Notes: generated by a model from the sequence alone, not told the origin. 64,000 nt of DNA from Streptomyces spongiicola (GCF_003122365.1 NZ_CP029254.1:6264001-6328000); one strand, 5' to 3'; shown: positions 29,268 to 38,506, numbered from the stretch's first letter. Made by a program: numbers and translations.

Positions 29268-30310
29268 CGACCGCAGGCATCGTCGCCCTGGTGCTGCTGC
29301 TCGCCGTCGCCGCCTACGCCTGCGCCGGCGGCACCGACTACGGCGCCGGGTTCTGGGACCTCACCGCGGGCGGCGCCGAGCGCGGAAAGCGGCCCCGGTG
29401 GCTGATCGACCACGCCATGGCACCCGTGTGGGAGGTGAACAACGTCTGGCTGATCTTCGTCCTCGTCATCATGTGGACCGGGTTCCCGGTGCTCTTCCAG
29501 ACGGTGTTCTCGTCCATGTGGCTCCCGCTGGCCCTCGCCGTCGTCGGCCTGGTCCTGCGCGGCGCCGGCTTCGCGCTGCGCAAGCCGATCAAACGGGTGG
29601 CCGGCCGTCGGCTGTACGGGGCGCTGTTCGCCGTCTCCTCACTGCTCACCCCGTACTTCCTCGGCGCCGCCGTCGGCGGCATCGCCTCCGGCCGGGTCGC
29701 GCCCGGCACCACCGCGTCGGCGGACGCCTGGGCCAACCCGACGTCCTTCTTCTTCGGTCTGCTCACGGTGACCGGGACCGCCTTCCTCGGCGCGGTGTTC
29801 CTCTCCTGCGACGCCGAACGCTGGAACGCCCCCGATCTCGTCGGCTACTTCCGGCGCCGGGCCCTGGGCGCCCTCGCCGCCGCCGCCCTGCTCGGGGTGG
29901 CCGCGCTCTTCGTCGTACCCACCGACTCCCCGCACCTGTGGAACGGGCTCACCCAGGGCGCCGGGCTGGTGCTCGCCCTCGTGGCCGTGGCCTGCACGGT
30001 GGCGACGGCGGTGATGCTGCTGCGGGGGCACACCCGCTGGTCCCGGTTCACCGCCACGGGCATCGTCGGCGCCGCCGTCGTCGCCTGGGGCGTCGCCCAG
30101 CGCCCGTACCTCATCCCGACCTCCCTGAGCATCGAGCAGGCCGCGGGCGCCCCGTCGACGCTGGTGTGGCTGCTGGTCGTCACCGTCGTCGCGGTGCTCC
30201 TCGTCGGGCCCGCGCTCGTCCTGCTCTACTGGCTCGACACCCATGCGGAGCTGGAGTCCCTCTCCGAGTCCGATCTGCGCCAGGGCGGCGGCACCACCGG
30301 GAGCGGGTGA
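29264..30310 (+). CDS. cydB: Cytochrome bd-type quinol oxidase subunit II
   Basis: A 348-residue partner of CydA with eight to nine membrane segments. The N-terminal YACAGGTDYGAGFWDLTAGG and MAPVWEVNNVWLIFVLVIMWTGFP are the CydB signature regions. ATG 29264 overlaps the cydA stop (ATGA), enforcing 1:1 translation. The antiporter gene starts 10 bases after its stop and may share the transcript. Confidence 0.93.
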   Translation: MTTAGIVALVLLLAVAAYACAGGTDYGAGFWDLTAGGAERGKRPRWLIDHAMAPVWEVNNVWLIFVLVIMWTGFPVLFQTVFSSMWLPLALAVVGLVLRGAGFALRKPIKRVAGRRLYGALFAVSSLLTPYFLGAAVGGIASGRVAPGTTASADAWANPTSFFFGLLTVTGTAFLGAVFLSCDAERWNAPDLVGYFRRRALGALAAAALLGVAALFVVPTDSPHLWNGLTQGAGLVLALVAVACTVATAVMLLRGHTRWSRFTATGIVGAAVVAWGVAQRPYLIPTSLSIEQAAGAPSTLVWLLVVTVVAVLLVGPALVLLYWLDTHAELESLSESDLRQGGGTTGSG

Positions 30311-30319
30311 CGTCCACGC

Positions 30320-32083
30320 GTGCTGCCCCCCGACCGGTTCCTCCTGGGCATCGCCCTGATCATGCTGCTCGCGGTCGGGTGCCAGATCGCGGCGAGCAGG
30401 CTGCGCATCCCGGCGCTGATCCTGCTGCTGCCCGCCGGGTTCACGGCGGGCGCCCTCACCGACGTCGTGCATCCGGACAGACTGGCGCCGGGCAACTTCT
30501 CCTCGATCGTCTCGCTGTCCGTCGCGGTGATCCTCTACGACGCCGGCCTCGGGCTCCGGCCGGCCCATCTGCGGGGCGCCACCCGCTCGGTGGTGCTCCG
30601 GCTGCTGTTCCTCGGCGTCCTGGCCGGCTGGGCCTCCGTCACGGGGCTCGCCCCCGCGCTGTTCGCCGTCCCCTTCCCGGTGGCCCTGCTGCTGGGCGCC
30701 GTACTGGTCGTCTCCGGGCCGACGGTGGTCGGACCGCTGCTCGACCACGTACGCCCCCCGGACCGGGTGCGGCGCATCCTGATCTGGGAGGGGACGCTGG
30801 TCGACCCGGTCGGGGCCATCCTCGGCGCCCTCGTCCTGCACTCCCTGCTCGTCGGCGACTTCCGCGTCGGCCGCGGCTTCCACCCGGGCGAGTTCACGCT
30901 GAGCTGGCTGGTCGGGCTGGCCGGCGGCGCGGTGGGAACCGCGGTGCTGTGGTTCCTCCTCCGCAGGCTCCGGCTCGGGGAGACGCTGGGGACGCTCGCC
31001 CAGCTCGCGACGGTGGTCGCGGTGTCGGCGGGCTGCGACATCGTGCGCGACGACACGGGACTGATCGCGGCGGTGGTGGCGGGACTCGCCGTGGCCAATC
31101 TCCCGGGCCTGGGCATGCCGGCCCGGCGGCCCTTCTTCGAGACCCTGGTGCAGCTCGTCATCGGACTGCTGTTCGTGACCATCTCGGCCGGAGTGGCCCC
31201 GTCGTCCGTGCTGCCCGTGCTGCTGCCCGCCCTCGTCCTGGTCGGCGCCCTCGTGCTGGTGGTCCGGCCGCTGGTCGCCTGGATCTCCACCCACGGGCAC
31301 GGACTTCCACGCGGGGAGCGGCTGTTCGTCGCCTGGATGGCGCCGCGCGGCATCGTCGCCGCGTCCACCGCGTCCGCCTTCGCCTCGACCCTGGACGGCG
31401 AGGGGCTGCCCGGTTCGGAGGCGATCCTGCCGGTCACGTTCCTGGTGATCGTGGGGACCGTCCTCGTCTACGGCCTGACCGCGGCACCGGTCGCCGCCCG
31501 GCTGGGCATCACCCTCCCGGCCCGCGCGCGGCAGCTGGTGGTGGGCGGGCGGCCCTGGTCGGTCGACCTGGCCCGGTGCCTGAAGTCCGCGGGGGTGGAG
31601 GTCACGGTGTGGACCGCCACGGAGGAGCAGCGGCAGCGGGTCCGGCGCGCCGGGATCGAACCGGCCCCGGGGGAGCTCCTCGCCGCGGCCACCGACCCGT
31701 CCGGGCGGCTCGAAGGGGTCGACTCCGTCCTTCTGCTCACCGACGACGACGACTTCAACGCGCTGGTCTCCGTCGTCGCTCAGGACAGCGTCGACGGACC
31801 GGTCCACCGTGTCGCACCGCCCCCGCACGGCCCCGGCGCCGTCGCCACCCGCACGGGCCCGGACGTGCTCTTCGGCCCGGGCCTGGGCCGGGACGTGCTG
31901 GCGGACCGCCACGGCCGGGGGGCGAGCTTCACGGTGGGCGCGCCGGGCGAGCGCCCGCCGCCCGGTCACGACGCCCTGTTCGTGCTGGGCGCCGGCGGCC
32001 GTCTGGAGCCGGTCACCGAGTCCCGGCCCGCACGGCCGGGCCCGGAGGACCGGCTCGTCCTGCTGGGCCCGGCACCGGGCTGA
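30320..32083 (+). CDS. CPA-type sodium/proton antiporter with C-terminal nucleotide-binding-like domain
   Basis: A 587-residue protein. Residues 1-400 are an NhaP/CPA1-like antiporter with about twelve hydrophobic segments; the ion-site helices are SGPTVVGPLL and EGTLVDPVGAIL, the latter keeping the aspartate but with Val for the common Asn. Residues 400-587 form a soluble domain like a degenerate TrkA-N/RCK fold (VDLARCLKSAGVEVTVWTATEEQ; VDSVLLLTDDDDFNALV). The GTG at 30320 has no strong ribosome site, so coupling to cydB is likely. Probably handles Na+ or K+ against H+, controlled by nucleotide. Confidence 0.85.
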   Translation: MLPPDRFLLGIALIMLLAVGCQIAASRLRIPALILLLPAGFTAGALTDVVHPDRLAPGNFSSIVSLSVAVILYDAGLGLRPAHLRGATRSVVLRLLFLGVLAGWASVTGLAPALFAVPFPVALLLGAVLVVSGPTVVGPLLDHVRPPDRVRRILIWEGTLVDPVGAILGALVLHSLLVGDFRVGRGFHPGEFTLSWLVGLAGGAVGTAVLWFLLRRLRLGETLGTLAQLATVVAVSAGCDIVRDDTGLIAAVVAGLAVANLPGLGMPARRPFFETLVQLVIGLLFVTISAGVAPSSVLPVLLPALVLVGALVLVVRPLVAWISTHGHGLPRGERLFVAWMAPRGIVAASTASAFASTLDGEGLPGSEAILPVTFLVIVGTVLVYGLTAAPVAARLGITLPARARQLVVGGRPWSVDLARCLKSAGVEVTVWTATEEQRQRVRRAGIEPAPGELLAAATDPSGRLEGVDSVLLLTDDDDFNALVSVVAQDSVDGPVHRVAPPPHGPGAVATRTGPDVLFGPGLGRDVLADRHGRGASFTVGAPGERPPPGHDALFVLGAGGRLEPVTESRPARPGPEDRLVLLGPAPG

Positions 32084-32131
32084 CCGCCCGTGCGGGGCCC
32101 GCCCGCCGGGGACACGCGCCGCGGGACGTCT

Positions 32132-34009
32132 TCAGAGGTTGGACTCCGCCGGGGCCCGGGGCGGGCGGCCGTCCCCCTGCGCGCGGTTGAGCTGCGCGTC
32201 CAGGGTGAGCGCCGTGTCGATGAACGCCAGATGGGTGAACGCCTGCGGGAAGTTGCCCAGCTGGCGTCCGGTCAGGGCGATCTCCTCGGAGTACAGGCCG
32301 AGATGGTTGGCGTAGGTGAGCATCTTCTCCAGCACCAGCCTCGACTGGTTCAGCCGGCCGGCCCGCGCCAGCGCGTCGACGTACATGAACGTGCACAGCG
32401 AGAAGGTGCCCTCGGAGCCTCGCAGACCGTCGGGGGACGCTTCGGGGTTGTACCGGTAGACGAGGCTGTCGTTCACAAGCTCGCGGTCCATGGCGTCCAG
32501 CGTGGCGGTCCACATCGGGTCGTCGGGGGTGATGAAGCCGACCGTGGACATCCGTACCAGCGACGAGTCGAGCACATCGGTGTCGTAGTGCTGTACGAAC
32601 GCCTGCCGCCGCTCGTTCCAGCCCCTGGCGAGGACCTGCTCGTACAGCCTGTCCCGCTCACGGGCCCAGCGTTCGAGGGAGGCCGGCCGGCCGCTCGCCG
32701 CCGCCAGCCGCAGCGCCCGGTCGAAGGCGACCCACGACATCACCCGTCCGTAGGTGAAGTCCCGGCGCCCGCCCCGCGTCTCCCAGAGCCCCTCGTCGGG
32801 CTGGTCCCAGTGGTCGCTGAGCCAGTCCAGGAGCGTGCGCAGCGAGGTCCAGCCGCGGTGGTCGAGCCGGATGCCCCGCTGGTGTGCGAAGAAGATGCTG
32901 TCCAGCGCCTCGCCGTAGATGTCGAGCTGGAGCTGGGAGGCGGCGCCGTTCCCGATCCGGACGGGGCTGGAGCCCTCGTAGCCCTTCCAGTTCCGGAGGA
33001 CCTCCTCCTCGAGGTCGGAGGAGCCGTCGACCCGGTACATGATGTTCAGCGGCCCCGAGCCGCCGCCGCGGCCGGCCTTCTCGTGGACGCGGTCGCGCAG
33101 CCAGCCGATGAAGGCCTGGGCCTCGTCGGTGAAGCCGAGTCCCAGCAGCGCGTACACGGAGAAGGAGGCGTCGCGGATCCAGGTGAACCGGTAGTCCCAG
33201 TTCCGCTCGCCGCCGAGCTGCTCGGGCAGCCCGGCCGTGGGGGCCGCCACGATCGCGCCGCTCGGCGCGTACGTCATCAGCTTCAGTGTGATCGCCGACC
33301 GCTCCACCGCCTCCCGCCAGCGGCCCGAGTAGCGGGACTGGCCGAGCCAGCCCCGCCAGAACCGCACGGTCTCGTCGAAGAGCCGGAGGAACTCGGCGTG
33401 GTGGACGTGGCGCGGCGGGCCGTCCGCGAAGGTCTCCAGCACCACCCCGCGCTCCTGGCCGGCCTCCAGGGTGATGCCGAAGTGCATGTCGTGGTCGCCG
33501 AGGTCGAGGGGAACCAGCCGGTCGTCCCCCCTCTCGCGGACCGCGTGGACCGTCAGCTCCAGGCCGTCGGCGGCGAACACCGCCCCGCGCTCGGTGTAGT
33601 GCAGCTTGTGCGGGGAGCGGCCGTAGTCGAATCGGGGAGCGATGTCCACCTTGAAGGTGAGGCTGCCGCGGACACAGCGCAGCAGCCGCACCAGCCGGTG
33701 CCGCCGGGTGGCCGTCGATCCCGTGACCGGCATGAAGTCGACGACCTCGCCCGCGCCCGCCTCGGTCATGAAACGGGTGACCAGGACCGCGGTGTCGGGA
33801 AGGTACAACTGCCTGGTGGCGTACGTCCGGTCCACGGGCGCGACCTTGAAGTGCCCGCCGTTCTCGCAGTCCAGCAGCGAGCCGAAGACGCTCGGTGAGT
33901 CGAACCGCGGCGTGCAGTACCAGTCGATCGTCCCCTGAGTGCTCACCAGCGCCGCGGTCTGCAGGTCACCGATCAGCCCGTGGTTCTCGATGAGGGGGTA
34001 GTCGCCCAT
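32132..34009 (-). CDS. Glycoside hydrolase family 15 protein (trehalase/glucoamylase-like)
   Basis: A 625-residue cytosolic enzyme. N-terminal IENHGLIGDLQTAALVSTQGTIDWYCTPRFDSPSVF (in part) is the hallmark of actinobacterial GH15 proteins, several of which are trehalases; the (alpha/alpha)6 barrel holds RNWDYRFTWIRDASFSVYAL with the catalytic-acid region, KGYEGSSPVRIGN, and a second acid in NPEASPDGLRGSEGTFSLCTF. AAAGGGG precedes ATG 34009. It would release glucose, which the SDR two genes away could oxidise. It is convergent with the antiporter and divergent from DUF2254. Confidence 0.88.
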   Translation of the reverse strand: MGDYPLIENHGLIGDLQTAALVSTQGTIDWYCTPRFDSPSVFGSLLDCENGGHFKVAPVDRTYATRQLYLPDTAVLVTRFMTEAGAGEVVDFMPVTGSTATRRHRLVRLLRCVRGSLTFKVDIAPRFDYGRSPHKLHYTERGAVFAADGLELTVHAVRERGDDRLVPLDLGDHDMHFGITLEAGQERGVVLETFADGPPRHVHHAEFLRLFDETVRFWRGWLGQSRYSGRWREAVERSAITLKLMTYAPSGAIVAAPTAGLPEQLGGERNWDYRFTWIRDASFSVYALLGLGFTDEAQAFIGWLRDRVHEKAGRGGGSGPLNIMYRVDGSSDLEEEVLRNWKGYEGSSPVRIGNGAASQLQLDIYGEALDSIFFAHQRGIRLDHRGWTSLRTLLDWLSDHWDQPDEGLWETRGGRRDFTYGRVMSWVAFDRALRLAAASGRPASLERWARERDRLYEQVLARGWNERRQAFVQHYDTDVLDSSLVRMSTVGFITPDDPMWTATLDAMDRELVNDSLVYRYNPEASPDGLRGSEGTFSLCTFMYVDALARAGRLNQSRLVLEKMLTYANHLGLYSEEIALTGRQLGNFPQAFTHLAFIDTALTLDAQLNRAQGDGRPPRAPAESNL

Positions 34010-34121
34010 CCTGAACCCCTTTCGCCCCGGGTCGCGAGCGGACGCCGCCCCATCAGCTTAGGTAATTCCTGCATTCCGGGCTTTTCGGGGCGAATTCTCC
34101 GGTACGGGGAAGGGCTCCGAC

Positions 34122-35453
34122 GTGGAGGCGAGAACCGCACGACGGAAGACCGGCCGGGTCCCCGCGCCCATGTCCTGGGCGACGGCCTTCGCGCTGCGCC
34201 AGTACACCATCGCCTGCCTCTGGATCGTCCCGCTGCTCGGGATCGCCCTCGGCTCGCTCCTGGCGGAGGCCGCCGTGGCACTCGACGGCGCCGTCCGGGT
34301 GCCGGCGGAGTGGCGGTACTCCCCGTCCACCGCGAGCAGCGTCCTCAGCTCCATCGTCGGAGCGATGGTCGCCCTGCTCGGCTTCGTCGTGACCATCGGC
34401 ATCCTCGTCGTCCAGCAGGCCACCGGGACGCTCTCGCCGCGCTACATGCGGCTGTGGTACCGGGACCGGCTCCAGAAGGCCGTGCTGGCGACCTTCACCG
34501 GGACCTTCTCCTTCGCCTTCTCGCTGCTGCGCAGCATCGAGACGGACTTCGTGCCCGATCTGGGTGTCACCCTCGCGGGAGCGGCGGTCGCCGTCAGCCT
34601 GGTGCTGCTGCTCATGTACCTCAACCGCTTCATCCACAACCTGCGGCCCGTGGCCATCGCCGCCCTGGTCGCACGGGCCGGACGGCGGGTGATCCACCAG
34701 GGGGCGCTGCTGGCCGCGAGCGGCGCACTCGACCGCGCGGACGCACCCCGGGCGCCCGAGGGGCCCGTGACCCGGGTGCCCTCCGCGGCGGGCGGCGCGC
34801 TCCAGGGGTTCGCCCCGGAACGGCTCGCCGCGCTCGCCGAGCGGTACGACTGCCTCGTGGTGCTCGCCCACCCCGTCGGCGACTTCGTGCCGCCCGGGGT
34901 GACGCTGTTCGAGGTGCACGGCTCCACACCGCCGCCGGCGCGGGAGCTGACCGGACTCGTCGCCCTCGGTGTCGAACGGACGATCGAGCAGGATCCCGCC
35001 TTCGGACTGCGCGTACTCGTCGACATCGCCATCAGGGCTCTCTCCCCGGCGGTGAACGACCCCACGACGGCGGTACAGGTCCTCAACCACATCGAGGCGT
35101 TCCTGCACACCCTCGGCCGGCTGGAGCTGAGCGGCCGCTACACCCTCCGCGACGCCCGCGGTGTGCCGCGGCTCCGGGTCCCCGGCCGCTCCTGGGAGGA
35201 CTTCCTCCAGCTCGCCGTCACCGAGATCCGCGAGTACGGCGCCGGCTCCCTGCAGGTCTGCCGGCGGCTGAGGGCGCTCTTCGACGGACTCCTGGCCGCC
35301 GGGCTGCCCGAGCGGCACCTGGCGGCGGTGCGGACCGAGCTGCGCCTGCTCGACGCGTCGGTCGAGGCCCGCTACCCCGACCCGGCCCGCCGGGCCGCCG
35401 CCCTGACCCCGGACCGCCAGGGCATCGGGGGAGGCGCGGGGACGCGGGCCTGA
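34122..35453 (+). CDS. DUF2254-family membrane protein
   Basis: A 443-residue protein starting with GTG 34122. Four membrane segments occur in the first ~200 residues (IACLWIVPLLGIALGSLLAEA, SIVGAMVALLGFVVTIGILVVQQ), followed by a soluble domain containing AVNDPTTAVQVLNHIEAFLHTLGR, the most conserved DUF2254 block. Function is unknown; homologues accompany GH15 and stress genes. The gene ends directly at a 22-bp perfect hairpin. Confidence 0.85.
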   Translation: MEARTARRKTGRVPAPMSWATAFALRQYTIACLWIVPLLGIALGSLLAEAAVALDGAVRVPAEWRYSPSTASSVLSSIVGAMVALLGFVVTIGILVVQQATGTLSPRYMRLWYRDRLQKAVLATFTGTFSFAFSLLRSIETDFVPDLGVTLAGAAVAVSLVLLLMYLNRFIHNLRPVAIAALVARAGRRVIHQGALLAASGALDRADAPRAPEGPVTRVPSAAGGALQGFAPERLAALAERYDCLVVLAHPVGDFVPPGVTLFEVHGSTPPPARELTGLVALGVERTIEQDPAFGLRVLVDIAIRALSPAVNDPTTAVQVLNHIEAFLHTLGRLELSGRYTLRDARGVPRLRVPGRSWEDFLQLAVTEIREYGAGSLQVCRRLRALFDGLLAAGLPERHLAAVRTELRLLDASVEARYPDPARRAAALTPDRQGIGGGAGTRA

Positions 35454-35506
35454 CGGGGCGCGCAACCGGCACGGGCCCGGCCGGCCGTGCCGGTTGCGCG
35501 CCCCGT
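35453..35506. terminator. 22-bp perfect hairpin after DUF2254
   Basis: Arms 35453-35474 and 35485-35506 are exact reverse complements around a ten-base loop, beginning within the DUF2254 stop codon. A Streptomyces-type terminator without U-tract. Confidence 0.75.
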
Positions 35507-35561
35507 CCGATGCCCGTCCGATGCCCGTCCGATGCCCGTCCGATGCCCGTCCGATGCCCGC
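35507..35561. repeat. 11-bp tandem repeat, five copies
   Basis: CCGATGCCCGT repeated five times (the last ends in C), starting immediately after the DUF2254 terminator hairpin. Confidence 0.85.
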
Positions 35562-35702
35562 GCGGTGTCCTCCCGGTTCCGGCCGGTACCCGCGGCGGCG
35601 CCCGTGGGGCCGAACCGGCCCTCCGCGCCCGCCCCGCAGCCCGACTCACGCCCCACCCTCCCGGTTCCCGCCCGGCGCCCCGGTCTTCCTCCGCTGCCTT
35701 TG

Positions 35703-36225
35703 CCTTGGCTGTCGCCCTGCACCCCGAGCGCGCCTGGTGCGCTGGTCGCCGCGCGTGGCCTTGGCTGTCGCCCGGCGCCCCGATTGCGCCTGGCGCGCTG
35801 GTTGCCGCCCGTGGCCCTCGGTTTCCGCCCGGCGCGCTGTTGGCCGCCCGCTGCCTTGGCTGTCGCCCGGCGCCCCGATTGCACCTGTCGCCCTGGTCTC
35901 CGCTCGGCGCCCCGATTGCGCCTGGCGCGCTGGTTGCCGCCCGTGGCTCTCGGTTTCCGTCCGGTGTCCCGGTTTCGGCCCGGTGCCTTGGCTGTCGCCC
36001 GGGGCCCCGATTGCGCCTGTCGCCCTGGTCTCCGCCTGGCGCCCCGATTGCGCCTGGCGCGCTGGTTGCCGCCCGTGGCTCTCGGTTTCCGTCCGGTGTC
36101 CCGGTTTCGGCCCGGTGCCTTGGCTGTCGCCCGGGGCCCCGATTGCGCCTGTCGCCCTGGTCTCCGCCTGGCGCCCCGATTGCGCCTGGCGCGCTGGTTG
36201 CCGCCCGTGGCTCTCGGTTTCCGCG
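35703..36225. repeat. Nested 56/95/132-bp repeats
   Basis: Copies of CCTTGGCTGTCGCCC begin at 35703, 35759, 35854, 35986 and 36118, giving spacings of 56, 95, 132 and 132. The last two full units are almost identical. Units share CCCCGATTGCGCCTGGCGCGCTGGTTGCCGCCCGTGG-like cores (given in part), so the array grew by expansion of a shorter core. Because 132 is a multiple of three, several frames on both strands stay open, creating long artificial ORFs. Confidence 0.85.
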
Positions 36226-36902
36226 GCGAGACCCAGGTCGAACCGACCGGTCTGCTCGCCGACGCGCTCGGACTGCGCACCCCCGGCCTCAGGGCCACCC
36301 GGGCATGCCGCAGCAAGTACCTCCAGCGCTGGTACCTCCCCGAGTTCAGCCCGGTGTCGCTGACCGTGCCGCCCGAGGGCCGGGCGGCCCTGGCGACCGT
36401 CGCCGCGCTCGGCCTGCTGCGTGCGGAGGGCCGCGGCGGAGAGGCGCACGTCCTGCTCTGCGAGGCCGCGTCGGGGCCCGCGGCCCGGCTGCCGGTGCTC
36501 GCCGCCGAACTGCACCGCTCGGGGCTGGCCGCCGACTGGCCGACCCTCCTGTGGGAGGTGGCCTCGCTGCCGCCGGAGCGGCTCGCCGAGGCCGCCGGCG
36601 CCCTCGCCTCGGCGGGCCGCGAGGACGACTGCGGCCGGCTGCTCCGCCAGGGCGTGTCCCGGCCCGCCGGCGAGATCGCGGACGCCGCCCTCGCCCTCGC
36701 CGACGCGGGCGGCGGCCGCGAGGCGGACGCGCTGCTCGCGGCCTTCCTCCGGGTCCGCACACCGGAGGAGGGCGCACTGATCGCCGCTGCCGACCCCCGC
36801 CGCCTCGTTCCGCAACTGCTCTCCGCGGCCCGCGCGGTGTCGCCCGGGAGCGAGCGCGATCTGGTGCATGCGCTGCGCGTCGCAGGTCTCATCGGAGCCT
36901 GA
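36226..36902 (+). pseudogene. C-terminal part of an unrecognised helical-repeat protein
   Basis: The reading frame becomes normal-looking coding sequence only after the repeat array, from about GETQVEPTGLLADALGL to the TGA at 36902 (~225 residues). It contains CRSKYLQRWYLPEF and several ~35-residue helical units such as RLAEAAGALASAGREDDCGR and GEIADAALALADAGGGREAD. No ordinary start or ribosome site precedes it, and continuing upstream would translate the 132-bp repeats into a 44-residue Arg/Ala/Pro repeat. I favour a truncated gene abutting the repeats; a real long repetitive protein starting near 35487 is the alternative. Family not recognised. Confidence 0.5.
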
Positions 36903-37070
36903 GAGAACGCGGTATACGCCGTATGCCGACCGCTCGGGTGCGAAACATGATCGACACCGCGGGTTGACGACGATGGTCTTGCCCCCGTGTGTGACGGGGC
37001 TTACCGTCTCCTCCTACGCATCACGTCTACGGGCGTAGAGGCTCTGACGTGTCGAAGGAGCGGCTCTCGG
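36903..37070. other. Short intergenic stretch
   Basis: No gene is supported. GCGGTATACGCCGTATGCCG near 36910 is a partial inverted repeat that could end the upstream transcript. The flank of the TnpB relic begins at the right. Confidence 0.35.
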
Positions 37071-37076
37071 CGTCCT

Positions 37077-37642
37077 CCCCCGCCTGATGTGATGGCGGGG
37101 GATTCCGGCGGTCACCCGCCGGGCTTCCTGCTTCACCGACGACCGCCCCGTCCGGGAGGATTCCGGTTGAGGTCCTACACCGTCTCCACAGGCAGCGGCC
37201 GCCGGCCCGGCGGCCAGAGTGTTGCGTGCGCGGGACACGGTCACCGTCGCCGGTACCGCGCCCTCAGGGAGCGGACGCGACCGGCGGATGTCCAGCGGCT
37301 GGGCCCTCTTCCACACCGTCAGCGCGGCGGACGGCCGTGCGTAGGAGACACGGCGCTGCTCGCCGTAGCCCGCCGGGGTGCGCCCCTCCGGTGCCCTGTT
37401 GCGGACGAGGCGGACGCAGCCGAACGTGCGCGACAGCTCAGCCGCCTGCTCGCCGGTGGGGGAGGAGCGGTACTCGAAAGCCCGCCTGAACTGCCGTGCC
37501 ACGCCTCACATCGCATCAGCTCCCTTGTGCGGAGCGGCTGTTGGCCGGTGGCCGATGGACGCCGGTCCGCCCCGGCGGCGAACCGGCTCCCCCCGCCCCG
37601 CTCCGCAGGAGCTTCGTTCCCTCCCCCGGCCGAAGCCGGGGG
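37077..37642 (-). mobile_element. Internally deleted IS200/IS605-family (TnpB-type) element
   Basis: The relic is bounded by two short hairpins typical of IS605-group ends: CCCCCGCC-TGATGTGAT-GGCGGGGG (37077-37101) and CCCCCGGC-CGAA-GCCGGGGG (37623-37642). It encloses a frame (GTG 37502, leftward) whose first ~65 residues match a TnpB N-terminus and whose later part matches a TnpB C-terminal tail. At about 570 bp it lacks most of a normal TnpB element, and no TnpA is present. It ends about 20 bases before the beta-ureidopropionase start, so its left end forms that gene's leader. Confidence 0.7.
37100..37502 (-). pseudogene. TnpB (RNA-guided nuclease family) with internal deletion
   Basis: The N-terminal part reads FRRAFEYRSSPTGEQAAEL then SRTFGCVRLVRN, YGEQRRVSYARPSAALTVWKR, the wedge/REC start of TnpB proteins. 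It then jumps to NTLAAGPAAAACGDGV and ESSRTGRSSVKQEA...TAGIPR, the conserved C-terminal tail. The RuvC core (D-E-D) and the four-cysteine zinc ribbon are missing, so it cannot be a nuclease. The tail and right-end hairpin normally also encode the omegaRNA 3' scaffold, so that RNA sequence may survive in part. Confidence 0.72.
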
Positions 37643-37663
37643 TATCCACGAAGGAAGGCCCCG

Positions 37664-38506
37664 ATGACCAACGTCGTTCGCGCCGCGCTCGTCCAGGCCA
37701 CCTGGACCGGCGACACCGAATCCATGATCGCCAAGCATGAGGAGCACGCCCGTGCGGCGGCCCGGCAGGGCGCCGGGGTCATCGGATTCCAGGAGGTCTT
37801 CAACGCCCCCTACTTCTGCCAGGTGCAGGATCCGGAGCACTACCGCTGGGCCGAACCCGTCCCGGAGGGCCCCACGGTGCTCCGCATGCGGGACCTGGCC
37901 CGGGAGACCGGGATGGTGATCGTCGTCCCCGTCTTCGAGGTCGAGGACTCCGGCTTCTACTACAACACCGCCGCCGTGATCGACGCCGACGGCGGCTATC
38001 TCGGCAAGTACCGCAAGCACCACATCCCCCAGGTCAGGGGATTCTGGGAGAAGTACTACTTCAGGCCCGGCAACGCCGGCTGGCCCGTCTTCGACACCTC
38101 CGTCGGCAAGGTCGGCGTCTATATCTGCTACGACCGGCACTTCCCGGAGGGCTGGCGCCAACTCGGACTCAGCGGAGCCCAGTTGGTCTACAACCCGTCG
38201 GCCACCTCCCGGGGCCTGTCCGCCTACCTCTGGCAGCTGGAGCAGCCGGCCGCGGCCGTCGCCAACGAGTACTTCATCGCCGCCATCAACCGGGTCGGCC
38301 AGGAGGAGTACGGCGACAACGACTTCTACGGCACCAGCTACTTCGTCGACCCGCGCGGGCAGTTCGTCGGCGACGTCGCCAGCGACAGGGAAGAGGAACT
38401 GGTCGTCAGGGACCTCGACTTCGGCCTCATCGACGAGGTGCGCCGGCAGTGGGCCTTCTACCGCGACCGGCGGCCCGACGCCTACGAGGGGCTGGTCAGG
38501 CCGTGA
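37664..38506 (+). CDS. Beta-ureidopropionase-type nitrilase-superfamily hydrolase
   Basis: A 280-residue carbon-nitrogen hydrolase that cleaves N-carbamoyl-beta-alanine to beta-alanine, CO2 and NH3. The catalytic triad is evident: Glu in GFQEVFNAPYF, Lys in GKYRKHHIPQ, Cys in VYICYDRHFPE. The sequence after it (NPSATSRGLSAYLWQLEQ) and EYGDNDFYGTSYFVDPRG fits PydC-like enzymes. ATG 37664 follows GAAGGAAGG. The stop overlaps the next start (GTGA). Its promoter region is occupied by the TnpB relic's end. Confidence 0.87.
   Translation: MTNVVRAALVQATWTGDTESMIAKHEEHARAAARQGAGVIGFQEVFNAPYFCQVQDPEHYRWAEPVPEGPTVLRMRDLARETGMVIVVPVFEVEDSGFYYNTAAVIDADGGYLGKYRKHHIPQVRGFWEKYYFRPGNAGWPVFDTSVGKVGVYICYDRHFPEGWRQLGLSGAQLVYNPSATSRGLSAYLWQLEQPAAAVANEYFIAAINRVGQEEYGDNDFYGTSYFVDPRGQFVGDVASDREEELVVRDLDFGLIDEVRRQWAFYRDRRPDAYEGLVRP

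Noticed and set aside
35372..36892. Leftward Arg/Gly/Gln-rich open frames of 400-500 residues
   Set aside because: They arise because the 132-bp repeat keeps every frame open. No start with ribosome site, and they lie antisense to a frame with normal third-position bias.
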